A stretch of DNA of 13,811 nt from Physocladia obscura (Eukaryota > Chytridiomycota > Chytridiomycetes > Chytridiales > Chytriomycetaceae): positions 1-13,811 of the forward strand of contig JADGJH010000850.1 of the NCBI GenBank assembly GCA_027596945.1, written 5' to 3'. The stretch's first letter is position 1, and each line of letters opens with the position of its first letter. The translations under genes and the position numbers were made by a program. Positions 1 through 12,993 of the stretch are shown here, piece by piece. A model generated the notes under the pieces. It saw only the letters and a list, made by a program, of their open reading frames with translations, was not told the DNA's origin and did not search any database.

Positions 1-979
1 AAACACATAATTGGTATTCAATATGAGAAAATCAATAATGAAAGTTTTAAAGGATCCTGGATTGGTCAACCAAAATAAACAAGAGATTTTCTGATTAAGA
101 TGAAAATGTAGAACAAAGAAGTTAATGAAAACCTTTACCAATTGCAATAAAAGCAACACCAATGTCATCAGGATGGATTAGAATGATTCAAGTACACTCT
201 TGAATAAAGAAAAGAATGCAGAATATAGAACTGGTATCATGAGTATGGTACCTGGCTTTGTATACTAGACCTGATATAGTTTATGCAGTACATACATTAT
301 CTCAATACCAGAATGATGCAACAGAATATGAATGGAAAGCAATGTTACATTTATGTAGATACTTAAGAGGGACATGGGATTTTGGTATTTTCTATCAGAA
401 GACAGAATTACCACCATTGGTGTTTTGAACTGAATCTGTTTTAGAAGAGTATTTGATTAGAGAAATTCAAAACTTTAATGGGCATGCAGGTGCCAGTTAT
501 GCAATGGAAAAAGAAAGAAAATCCAGAAGTGGATATGTATTTTTCCTTGCAAATGCAATAGTTTCATGGTATAGTAGAAAACAATCTGTGATAGCATAAT
601 CATCTACAGAAGCAGAGTATTATGCATTAGCAGAAGCTATTAAGGAAGCATTATAGTTTAGACAAGTGTTAGAAGAGGTTGGTTACCCAATAGAAAGTGC
701 AACTCAAATAGCACAGATAACTTGTCATCAATTGCAGTGGCAACAAACCCAGCACATCACAAGATGATGAAACATGTAGAGGTTAAAGAAAGTTTTATCA
801 GAGATTATGTAAAGAAGAAACACATTGAATTGATTTCAGTTGGAACTGCAGATATGTGGGCAGATGGAATGACAAAAGCCTTGCCAGCTAAAACTCATGA
901 GAATTGGGTCAATGGAATTGGAATGAAAGCATTAGCTGATGCACAATTGAAAAGTTCAATTATAGCTTTCTCAAATTGA
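1..979 (+). pseudogene. Ty1/copia retrotransposon pol remnant (RT end and RNase H), inactivated
   Basis: This is the 3' end of a copia-type polyprotein. From 249 one frame reads YLALYTRPDIVYAV, the conserved block at the end of copia reverse transcriptase, then the RNase H stretches RKSRSGYVFFLAN, VSWYSRKQS and SSTEAEYYALAEA. In-frame stops lie at 426-428 (TGA), 597-599 (TAA) and 654-656 (TAG, where the family has Trp in the L-W-x-R-Q block). Near 714 the frame shifts, and 722-979 stays open with NPAHHK, KHVEVKESFIRDYV and ADMWADGMTKALP, the copia RNase H C-terminus. Upstream of 249 the RT is in several frames (KHIIGIQYEK from base 1). The first RNase H Asp (usually D-A-S in this block) reads GHAGAS, so the active site is also damaged. 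The 5' part of the element lies outside the window. It cannot make a functional product. Confidence 0.93.
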
Positions 980-1190
980 GAAACCCACACATATATTTTT
1001 TTCTCCAAATAATAATGCTTTTTGATATGTATATGATATGCATATAGGAGATGAGTACAATTTTCATTTGATATTGGATCCATAAGTCGGACTCCTGGAT
1101 ACATATATAAATTTGAAAAATAGTATTCAAACTTATGGTAGAATATGTAATTAGAAGAATTATGTACTTAAAATCATCTGCAACACATCT

Positions 1191-1200
1191 TGAGGGGAGG
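1191..1200 (+). other. Polypurine tract of the copia element
   Basis: TGAGGGGAGG sits directly before the TGTTA at 1201. A G-rich purine run abutting TG of the 3' LTR is the standard plus-strand primer site of LTR retrotransposons, and it lies about 210 bases after the pol stop codon, as expected. Confidence 0.75.
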
Positions 1201-1503
1201 TGTTAAAGTGTAAAAGATTCAAGCTGTATTGAAAGGTGAATTCACTCTTTATTGAAAGAAATTTCTCAATTTGCTTAAAAAGTAAAGAACAAAATGGTGG
1301 ACTTGCCATTTCCATCATTAAGCAGTAGCTTTTGTATTAATACAAGGAAGTTTTGTATGGGGAGGAAAATGCAAGATTTATTTAAAGACTGTTTTTGGAA
1401 TTTTTGTGATTGAGGATTTTGAACAATGAAAATCTAGAATAAAGAAAAAAGAATTCTCGCTAGAATTCCTTCCTATACACAATCATAAACAGAGATTGCA
1501 ACA
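1201..1503 (+). mobile_element. 3' LTR of the copia element (right end approximate)
   Basis: The LTR begins TGTTA right after the polypurine tract. A matching end that gives TG...CA termini is GCAACA at 1498-1503 (303 bp). Two further TAACA candidates, at 1551-1555 and 1560-1564, would give 355 or 364 bp and a perfect 5-bp TGTTA/TAACA terminal inverted repeat. The 5' LTR is not in the window, so neither the true end nor a target-site duplication can be fixed. The stretch contains a short perfect hairpin (1451-1468) and no open frame. Confidence 0.6.
1451..1468. repeat. Perfect 7-bp inverted repeat in the LTR
   Basis: GAATTCT (1451-1457) and AGAATTC (1462-1468) are exact reverse complements separated by CGCT, one of only seven CpG-containing sites in the first 3.3 kb. 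It could form a small hairpin in the R/U5 part of the LTR transcript. No function is known to me. Confidence 0.6.
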
Positions 1504-3312
1504 AATTATGTCCTTAATTATGACATACATGAGACCTCAACTTGTGTAGATAACAAGGGTAACATTGTAATGATCAAAGATATAAATAAAGCTGCACTTT
1601 TGGCCAAGGGCACTATTGGAACAACAGTTCACGCTGCTGTAATGGTACTCTGCACAATGTGTAACAATGGGTTGTAAAGATAGAAATATTTTTATTACTC
1701 ATTCACAATTGATGCTAGGAGATGCTGGAAGCCTAGAAATGGCTCTGTAATAATTGTATGCACTTGTGACAACATGTTATATGTTTCACAAGTGATGGAT
1801 TGATAGGCAAGTTTTTCTAAGTGCTCTAACTTTGAAATTTGCATCAAAAAATTGGTGCGACCTACCAGGATCTTGATTAAAGACACCACTAGTATCACCA
1901 AAAGTAAAAAATAGAGCATTTGACACTTAGTTAAGATACCAGATGATCAATCAAGCCAAGGTGCCACCAAGACACTGGAAAATGTATAAAACTGTTGGTT
2001 TCCTTTCTGAAATAGTTACAACAATTCAATAAAAATTATATCATCTCTAAAACCCCTTGTTATACATGGCAAATCAACAGATGATCTCACCCATTGGAGG
2101 TTTGTTGTTTTTTTTGCTGTGTTCAATAATATTTTAGCAACTTGCTTGTCTGATGCTGAACAAGAATTTAAAAAGTCAAACAGAAAAGTTTGCATCAAAG
2201 TAGAGTGGGATTTTGGCTATGATCAAGTACTGAGCCTTTGTTGACTTTCCCAAGAATCAAAAACTGTAGTTGCAGCCAATTATTGTATTACAAGACAGTG
2301 ATATTGCTGTCAAATATATTGACATGTTTATGTGGTGGGAATCAAATTTCTGATTTTTTCGTAGTCTGCAACCATCCTTACACAATTATCACCATACTTT
2401 ACCATTCCCATCAAATAATGAAATACCTCTTTTTGCAGCATTCACAGCCTTAGTCTCTGCAATCTGTGTTTATTTGTGATTGAATTGTATTATCATAATA
2501 AAATGTTTGTGCTGACCCAGTATGTTGCAAAAAGCATGCTCAAGTGGATTGGTACATCTTGTAAATGTTAAATAAAATAGACTGGAAGCCTTCCAAAAAT
2601 GGACTATTTGACAAAACTAAATATGTCTGGTTTAGAGCCAGTTGGCAGTTTGGTCCTCTTGTTTTAGAAATAAAGTCCAAACTGTGCTACTAAAAATGAT
2701 CCAAACCAACCTGCTGGTTGCCATTGTTTGCTTCATTTGCATCTCAAATCTGCAGATGTAATTGCAGTGTTGACTTCGTTAAAGTGGATATGTCAATTGA
2801 AGGCACCACATTATTTGACCATTGCAAATTGGCAAATCCTTTTTACCAGATACAATATCAACCCAAGCAGATTCCTGAATGCTGTTTCAGTCAATTTACA
2901 GGCATTTAATGACCTTCTGACAAATTTTTGAAGCATTATATCATCAAGAGTGATAGGTGCCAAAAATTAAGACTCTGAAAGGGAACAAAAAAGAGCACCA
3001 TGTTGGGATTACTGCTTCACTTCTATTGTGGGAGCTCTTTCTTTGCATTTTCTTCATTTTGTACAAAGAATAGGCCCAAGAGTTTAGTCAAACTTTTTGA
3101 CTTTTCATCCGTCCTAAGAAAATGAAAGAAGAGATAATATGCACTTAGATGTATTATTAATAATAAAATCTTAATGGATATCCTGTGATTGACTCATCAA
3201 TTACCTTTCTATTCTTTGCTGTCTTACTCAATGCTGTAGTATATGCAGTTCCTGAGCTACTTATGCCATCTGAAGTTCATTTATTTATTTGGTTCTTTTT
3301 GGAATTGTTCAT
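1504..3312. other. CpG-depleted AT-rich DNA without a recognisable gene
   Basis: About 1.8 kb with only scattered short open stretches on both strands (for example 1695-1919 and 2016-2198 minus, 2718-2931 plus). None shows a domain I recognise, none has a convincing start or splice structure, and overlapping frames look equally plausible, as expected for AT-rich noise or very old transposon DNA. Only about five CpG dinucleotides occur (near 1632, 1858, 2360, 2778 and 3110). The compartment ends within a few bases of the racemase stop codon. Confidence 0.6.
3280..3289 (-). promoter_or_regulatory. Overlapping AATAAA poly(A) signals for the racemase gene
   Basis: On the minus strand two overlapping AATAAA hexamers (3284-3289 and 3280-3285) lie 24-33 bases downstream of the racemase stop codon at 3313-3315. 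They are well placed for 3' end formation and imply a very short 3' UTR. Confidence 0.45.
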
Positions 3313-4836
3313 TTATAAACGACTCTTCTGTGAAATTTCTTTTGCCACTCCAATAACACCATCTCGCTGTAACGAAGATATTTGATGAATCGAAATACCA
3401 TACTCTTTTAAAACCTCAACAGTGTGCTCTCCAATATCTGGATCGGATTTAAAGCCGTCCGGTCGCCTTGCAGGTGTGCGCGATAGTATCGGTGCAGGCG
3501 GCGGACTCCACTTCATGAAATCAACGTTAGAACGCTTGTCGCCTTCATTTGACCGATTTTCCCAACGATCAATGTAATGCTGTGATCGTATAACTTCGCG
3601 CCATTCTAGCACAGGAGTTGCGCATGCGTCTGTGCCCGTCAGTAATGCTGTCCATTCAGCTTGTGTTTTTTGGGCAAAAATTTTTGCAAATTTTAGTTTC
3701 ATTGCTGGCCACTGATTTTTGTCAAATTGGTTGTTTGTAGGTAAAGTTTCGGTGGCCGAAAGATTTAGGAGAGTCACTAGGGTCCGGTAAAATTTTGGTT
3801 CGATTGCGCCACTATTTGTTGTTGTTTTTTTAACTTAATAATGTGGCTTCTCATATGACATGTTACATGGCCATGAATTTTCCGTCTTTTGTCTTGTAAG
3901 TTTCGTAAAAGTGGGCACCAGTGTCAAGCAGGTTTTTTCCGCGAGAGTCATTCCAGAGATTTGATTGGTTCATTTTTACGACAAAAGTTGAAAGGTAAGC
4001 AGCTCCATCTATCTGAAACATAAAGTCATTAGTATTTGTGTTTGTCTTTTTGTTTTGTGAGTGTATGCTTGTGTGTTGTTTTTGAACTCAATTATACCAT
4101 TGCAGCATCAATAACTTGACCTTGACCCGACTTTTCTCGTTCAATCAAAGCCATCAAAATTCCAAGAACACATATCATCCCACCTCCCGAGAAGTCCGCA
4201 AGTATATTGGCAGGAGGTGTTGGATTCTGATCTATTCAGTGAACAAAAAAGAAACCAAAAAAGAAGAAAAACCTCTCCAAAACGACCAAGAGCAGCAAGA
4301 GGACCTGCAACAGCCAAATAATTGATGTCGTGGCCTGCCATGTTTGAAAGTGGACCTTTTTGGCCAAATCCAGTGAGTCGTGCAAATATGCATCGAGAAT
4401 TTATTGCAAGAATTTTTTCCGGCCCGAGATTAAAGGATTCCAGAACGCCCTTTTATATCAGTTAACTTGATGTTATCTCTCGTGTTTTTTTATTTTATGT
4501 CACTCAACAGGCCTGAACGGATCCAAAACAATATCAGCAGTTGAAATAAGACGATGAACCAATGCAACACCGTCATTTCGCTGTAGATCAATTGCTATAG
4601 ACCGTTTTCCTCTTCATAGACAGTTTAATATGATGCCAAATCAGAACACATATTTCAAACCTTGCCAACAAATCAGGCGGTTGAAAAGACGATGACGCGG
4701 AAGAGGATGTAACTCGATCGATGCGAATAACTGATGCACCGAAATCAGACAGTATTAATCCCGCGAAAGGAACTGGCGCGAGACCAGCAAATTCAATTAC
4801 GCGCAGTCCACAGAGCGGTGGTGATACAGGACTCAT
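3313..4836 (-). CDS. AMACR: Alpha-methylacyl-CoA racemase, peroxisomal (six exons, 409 aa)
   Basis: A class III CoA-transferase family enzyme that interconverts 2R- and 2S-methylacyl-CoA esters so that branched chains can enter beta-oxidation. Exons: 4836-4661, 4611-4509, 4449-4273, 4226-4098, 4012-3867, 3811-3313; introns 49, 59, 46, 85 and 55 nt. Joined, they give an unbroken 409-aa frame close to the animal enzyme (382 aa). Visible blocks are [11 protein letters not shown] with [11 protein letters not shown] (about 16-41), [58 protein letters not shown] and PDIGEHT. His133, Asp163 and Glu248 have the same spacing as the catalytic His126, Asp156 and Glu241 of the mycobacterial racemase. The protein ends SRL, a type 1 peroxisomal signal. 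The start at 4836 sits just before the conserved N-terminal block. The third intron's acceptor is taken as ATCAG at 4227, which gives GE-NP; the upstream TAG would break the frame. Confidence 0.96.
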
Positions 4837-4943
4837 TTGTCAAAAACCAAAAAAATACTAGCTTTAAATGCATCCAGTTTTGAAATTTAACTTTGTGGGT
4901 TTTCGTAACACTTTTTTACTTTAAATACTGTGTATCTAATCAT

Positions 4944-6206
4944 TCACTGCTCGGGTACTGTTTGATATCGCTTCTCTGTACGTTCGTTATATTCTGAAAA
5001 CAGGTGTCTGCATTCGTTGACAACCCAGAAAGTTACAGCACTACTTGGCGCTGTTTTTACCAAACTTGGTAACAATCCTTTATATAAAGCCAAAATTCCT
5101 TCAGTTCGAACAATTTCGCGTGCACATTTCGTAAATCCAAACCCACTGTATTGAGGAATGTTTGAAATAACATACGAATCTCGACTGGGTCCTTGCACTT
5201 GTAATCGTTTTCTGAAAAGAAAAGGACACTGAATATATAAATATATTTAGGCATTATTTTCATACCTTACAACGTCAAAAGGCATGACGGCAGTTTTACT
5301 GATGATTCCTGCTGCTGCACCACTTGCAAATTGATCCCATCCATGCGGCCAATATCCGGGCTTTAAAATAGAAAAGTATGAACCAAAAAATAATTGGATT
5401 AGTGATTTCAAATCTTCGAGATTACTTTTATCAGTGTACCTCGATTCTTTTCAATTTTTCAACCAAAATATCTTGAATACCAAACATTATTCCCATATAC
5501 GGAGCGATTTGCAATAACGATGTCCAAACTCCTCTGTAAAACCCTCTTACGCCTTCAGTTTTTGCAATTTGCAAACACGCATTAACTATTCCAGAATACA
5601 CTTTATGAGTTCCCTGCATCGCGAATCGTGTTCGCAGCAAATCCAGTGGGTATGTGACGACGGTTGCCGTAGTTCCAGCAATCGCTGTGAAATAAATTAT
5701 TTTCGTTTGCTAATATGAGCACCGCGTTGATTATTTCTTCTCACCTCCGGCAACAAACACTTTTCCAGAAAGAGGCATCGTTTCAGGATAAAGTTTCAAC
5801 GATTCATGATACGCGAGGAATTGAACTGCTCCATATGTGAGATACAAGTATTCGGCGGGCCAGTTCCCTTTCCAAAGGCCCTGTCAGATGAGAGAAAACA
5901 AATCAAACGAAGGTAGGGAATATAAAGGACAAACGAACCCGAATGCCTTCTTCTTTCGCAATTGTGGTCATGCTTTGGATAATTCCGCGATATTTCGGCT
6001 GATTATGCTGCGAGCGAACAGATGTTTGAATCTGGAATCTGTTTGAAGGGTAATTAACCGGGTTGAATCGATTGTTTTCTGCAAAACCTGATCTTGACAA
6101 CATCAAGTGGTGCAATTACGAGACGTGCAATAACTCCCGCCGTTGCGCCGCTCGCTGCATTCTGTGCTTTAGTAAGCTCGGGTTTATCTTCAGTTTTGTT
6201 TCGCAT
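4944..6206 (-). CDS. TPC1: Mitochondrial thiamine pyrophosphate carrier (six exons, 320 aa)
   Basis: A mitochondrial carrier family (SLC25) protein of the inner membrane, most like the thiamine pyrophosphate carrier (yeast Tpc1, human SLC25A19), which brings the cofactor to matrix dehydrogenases. Exons: 6206-6088, 6038-5939, 5880-5745, 5684-5440, 5360-5266, 5211-4944; introns 49, 58, 60, 79 and 54 nt. The joined frame is 320 aa. All three carrier repeats are intact: PLDVVKIR (33-40), PLDLLRTR (131-138) and PFDVVRKR (227-234), each followed by an E-G-x4-K/R-G block (EEGIRGLWKG, TEGVRGFYRG, TEGILALYKG). Six membrane helices are therefore expected and no cleavable presequence is seen. Subfamily evidence is TRFAMQG, RKRLQVQGP and LLQIAPYMGIMF. 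The ATG at 6206 is the first after an in-frame TAG. Its stop lies 107 bp from the racemase start on the same strand. Substrate is inferred from resemblance; another nucleotide-type carrier is possible. Confidence 0.93.
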
Positions 6207-6657
6207 CAAATCACAAAAAAATGACAACTATCACAACAAATACAACGCTCTTATTGTTTGTTGACTTATAAAAATATACCTCAGCGTTCAAAGATTTTTA
6301 AGTGAATCAATCTATGCCTAAAATACGGCAACTTTCTCCTCTATTTGGTTTCACAGTATTTTAGTATTTTATATATCTTGTCTGCTCAGTTGCTTATGAA
6401 TACGGAGGTTCCATAATTCAGTTTATCGAAGTATGAGAAACAAGTCCTATTCTTCGGCAGTGTTGCCACAAAATGCAACACATATGCTGGATTTTTATTC
6501 ATTTTTTTTTGGTTCGATCACTGCTCATAGATCTGATTTGTAAGTAAATCAATTAATATCATGTATTATTTGGATTTTCAATGTTCAAAAATTGTCGGTC
6601 AGGTTACGATTACAATCATTTAAGTTTGTTTCAACATCTTGATGATATAAACGGCAT
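6207..6657. promoter_or_regulatory. Upstream region of the carrier gene, no gene seen
   Basis: About 450 AT-rich bases 5' of the carrier start on the minus strand. I see no open frame with a recognisable product, no tRNA and no clear repeat. A TTCGATC near 6513 resembles a tRNA T-loop but has no paired stem. The carrier's promoter must lie here, but I cannot point to a defined core element. Confidence 0.45.
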
Positions 6658-7032
6658 TCAATAATGTAGCAGATTTTGGCGGGAAAAATGTAAGTCTAAT
6701 TGACTATGGACTTCAGCCAAATCCAAACACTTCGTAGACTGCATATCTGGAACTATTTTTGACATCGCACAGCGGCGAGTCATGTGCAGCGTCACGTGAT
6801 CAGACTTAGGGAGGGAATACTGCTGTATTATAATTTCGGTGCAAAACTCTGTCAATTATAATCCAGTTATTACTGAGTCGCCAAAGGTCTGAATCTTGCC
6901 GTCGGCGCAAACGAAGTCTTTTTTCAAAGCGCATAAATATTTGCCAACGATACTCCTCATATGATTGATGTTCTTAACGATCGGAACGCAAGAGGATGTT
7001 TTTAAGGAGAGCAATGTTGGATATTGCGTCAT
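6658..7032 (-). CDS. Possible small hypothetical protein (two exons, 107 aa)
   Basis: Speculative. From ATG at 7032-7030 a frame runs MTQYPTLLSLKTSSCVPIVK onward and, unspliced, stops after 58 codons at 6856-6858. If a GTAATA donor at 6873 is joined to an acceptor ending at 6823, the resulting 51-nt intron, typical in size for this locus, connects it in frame to a second exon, 6822-6658, that includes SDHVTLHMTRRCAMSKIV and ends NLLHY. The product would be 107 aa. I recognise no domain, signal peptide or membrane segment. It would lie head-to-tail with PKC1 and the carrier, starting about 240 bp after the PKC1 stop. Against it: no homology, and two regulatory-looking motifs fall inside it. 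The region may instead be plain intergenic DNA. Confidence 0.22.
6674..6688. promoter_or_regulatory. E2F-like site
   Basis: TTTTGGCGGGAAAAA; on the minus strand it reads TTTCCCGCC, a full match to the E2F/DP consensus TTTSSCGC with the extended GAAA side. E2F-type cell-cycle factors are known in early-diverging fungi. It is about 470 bp upstream of the carrier start and inside the doubtful small ORF, where it would encode part of HFSRQN, so a chance match is possible. Confidence 0.35.
6792..6799. promoter_or_regulatory. TCACGTGA palindrome (bHLH E-box type)
   Basis: An 8-bp palindrome with the CACGTG core bound by basic helix-loop-helix factors; fungal Cbf1 prefers RTCACRTG, which GTCACGTG at 6791-6798 matches exactly. 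It lies about 590 bp upstream of the carrier start. It overlaps the doubtful small ORF, and occupancy is unknown. Confidence 0.3.
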
Positions 7033-7126
7033 TTCTCCAGTCCAAAATTACAGATATACTAACAAAGGCTTGAAAAATAATTTAATGTGTAGAAGTAGAT
7101 GAAGACTGATGAATTATTTTGAATAT

Positions 7127-7132
7127 TTTATT
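7127..7132 (-). promoter_or_regulatory. AATAAA poly(A) signal candidate for PKC1
   Basis: The minus strand carries AATAAA here, about 140 nt after the PKC1 stop codon at 7271-7273. A long pyrimidine-rich run (minus strand of about 7148-7190) lies between. This would give PKC1 a 3' UTR of roughly 150-170 nt. Confidence 0.35.
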
Positions 7133-7270
7133 TTGAGGCACAAAAACAAATCAACAAACGAAAAAGAAAAAAGGAAAGGAAAAAAGGGGCAATAAGGCAC
7201 CTAAGGATAAGGCGGAAAGGTGGAAAACTCTGAGTATCCAGAAATAAAAACGAGATCAATATTTATAGAT

Positions 7271-11531
<4,261 letters not shown>

Positions 11532-11940
11532 TGTGGATGGATGAGTGTATTCGTGTTATCACAAATGTTATCGTCGCTGTTGAATCTGACTGTCACTGTT
11601 TACTCGCTGGATTTGTGTTGCAAACCCTCAGATCTCGCGTTTACTATGGCAAGTAATTGCTTCGCTGTATTTGCTGTTGTGGTTTGTTTCGTGTTCGTAT
11701 GCTTGACAGTAACTCCAGCAAACAGTTGGGTGTTCCTGTATGCAAACCTCCAAATTGGTAAATAAGAAAAAATTGATTTTTTTTTTCTTTCCTTTTACTT
11801 GTCTCATTCATCCACAAATACACAATAACACCATTTCTAAAAATTACATTACCTTCAAGCAATTATTTTTACTGTCGTCGCACTATGCCATTCTGTCTTC
11901 ATTTTCGCGTTTGTACTTCATTTCCAATTGGCTGTGATTT
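11532..11940 (-). promoter_or_regulatory. PKC1 upstream region
   Basis: About 400 bp between the PKC1 start and the CpG-depleted block. On the minus strand there is a CCAAT box within the palindrome CCAATTGG (11924-11931), another CCAAT in ACCAATTTGG near 11750, and a purine-rich A/G run (about 11768-11800). Several short upstream ATG frames occur on the minus strand, for example an eight-codon frame starting MVLL. CpG density is normal up to about 11910 and then falls. No gene is supported on either strand; the plus-strand frame at 11520-11765 has no recognisable product. Confidence 0.4.
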
Positions 11941-12630
11941 CATTGATCTGATATTCAATAATTTTGTTAACATATGTTACAGCATACAAAACTAGCAAAA
12001 TATTGTTTGCAAAAGTGTTGTCAATGTGACTGCCAGCTTCAAAATGTTCTTAAAATTTCCTTCAACTTCTGCAGACTGCGAAAAGAAAAATAGGTGACTG
12101 GGCAAATACTTTCAAGTGCTGCAGCAGCTTGCAAATGGGATTCAAACCAGCCATTCTAGCTGCTTCAGTTATAATTGATGTATCATTATCTAGCTCAGTC
12201 TCCCATTTCCCCTGTTTAATCAATTCCTGAATTATCTTCTAGGGAAAATCAATTTATGCCATATTATATAGAACTGGAAATAGAAATATTAATTATTACA
12301 TGAAAGAATATATAAGAAATTGGTTTTAATCAATATTGAGGCATAAGAATTGAGGCACAAATTCCTTATTTTGAAGCAAGGAATTGGGCATTTAAAAAAG
12401 CTCTATTTGTGGAGATAAATAATAAAACTATATTATACTTATTGTGCCAATTCCACCAGTTCAAGTGAATCTGCCTCTGCAGGATACAATTTCATGTGAA
12501 TCTGCATCTAGCCTACTATGCAAGCCATGCTTTTGTATAGGATGATTTAAGTGTGTGTGTTTCCCATTTGAATATTATAGTAGTGGAGTGGTTCCCTTAC
12601 TATTAACTAGTGAACATGCCAGATTCTTCT

Positions 12631-12762
12631 CAATGGTTCTCTATTGATTCTGCTTGCACCTCTACAATAGTGTGTTACAGCAAGAACAGATCCGTTGAAA
12701 CAGCATTAGTCTAATCTTTTCATAAAGATTGTTTGCTTTTATCAACTGCCAATAAATGAAGC
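12631..12762 (+). pseudogene. Possible copia aspartic protease remnant
   Basis: The plus-strand frame reads QWFSIDSACTSTIVCYSKN, resembling the copia protease active-site block W-x-x-D-S-G-[AC]-[TS]-[SH], with Ala where Gly is usual. The same frame continues through a TAA stop to HKDCLLLSTANK, comparable in position to the A-N-[GK] block that follows in copia proteins, and then meets a TGA. With Gly lost and stops present it is non-functional. No gag zinc knuckle or integrase was recognisable beside it. The match is short, so I hold this loosely. Confidence 0.35.
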
Positions 12763-12888
12763 TATTTTTATAATTTGACTTTATCAAAATCAACTAAGAC
12801 AAACATATTTGTAACAATTTTGCATTATTAGTGTAAATAAAATTAAGAATGACAATTTTGTCCATTTTGCCATTTTTCAAACTTAGAT

Positions 12889-12993
12889 TGTTGAGAAACA
12901 GTTTGTTTCTTTTGTTTGAGAAGAAACAAATAAATCTTAAATTAATGAAGATTTATTTTGCATTACTTGTTTTGTAATACACATTTCTCAACA
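12889..12993. repeat. 105-bp fold-back element with three internal hairpins
   Basis: TGTTGAGAAA (12889-12898) and TTTCTCAACA (12984-12993) form a perfect 10-bp outer stem. Inside are TTTGTTTCTT/AAGAAACAAA (12902-12911 with 12921-12930, 9-nt loop), TAAATCTT/AAGATTTA (12931-12938 with 12948-12955, 9-nt loop; extendable to 11 bp if the first hairpin opens) and ATTAC/GTAAT (12962-12966 with 12974-12978, 7-nt loop). Together they give a cloverleaf. It has no tRNA sequence hallmarks. It could be a small non-autonomous transposon, part of an LTR or a structured RNA. Confidence 0.6.

Noticed and set aside
1695..2931. Short open frames in the left AT-rich block
   Set aside because: Each is under 80 codons, overlaps other frames, lacks recognisable motifs and lies in CpG-starved, apparently decayed DNA.
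4227..4240. Upstream TAG acceptor for racemase intron 3
   Set aside because: It would put the exon out of frame unless the donor were non-GT; ATCAG at 4227 gives the conserved GE-NP junction with a normal GT donor.
6505..6530. tRNA-like T-loop TTCGATC
   Set aside because: The flanking bases do not pair, and no D-arm, anticodon arm or acceptor stem is found at the right distances.
7023..7032. ATF/C-EBP-like ATGACGCAAT motif
   Set aside because: It is a short single match that coincides with the start of the doubtful small ORF, with no supporting second site or context.
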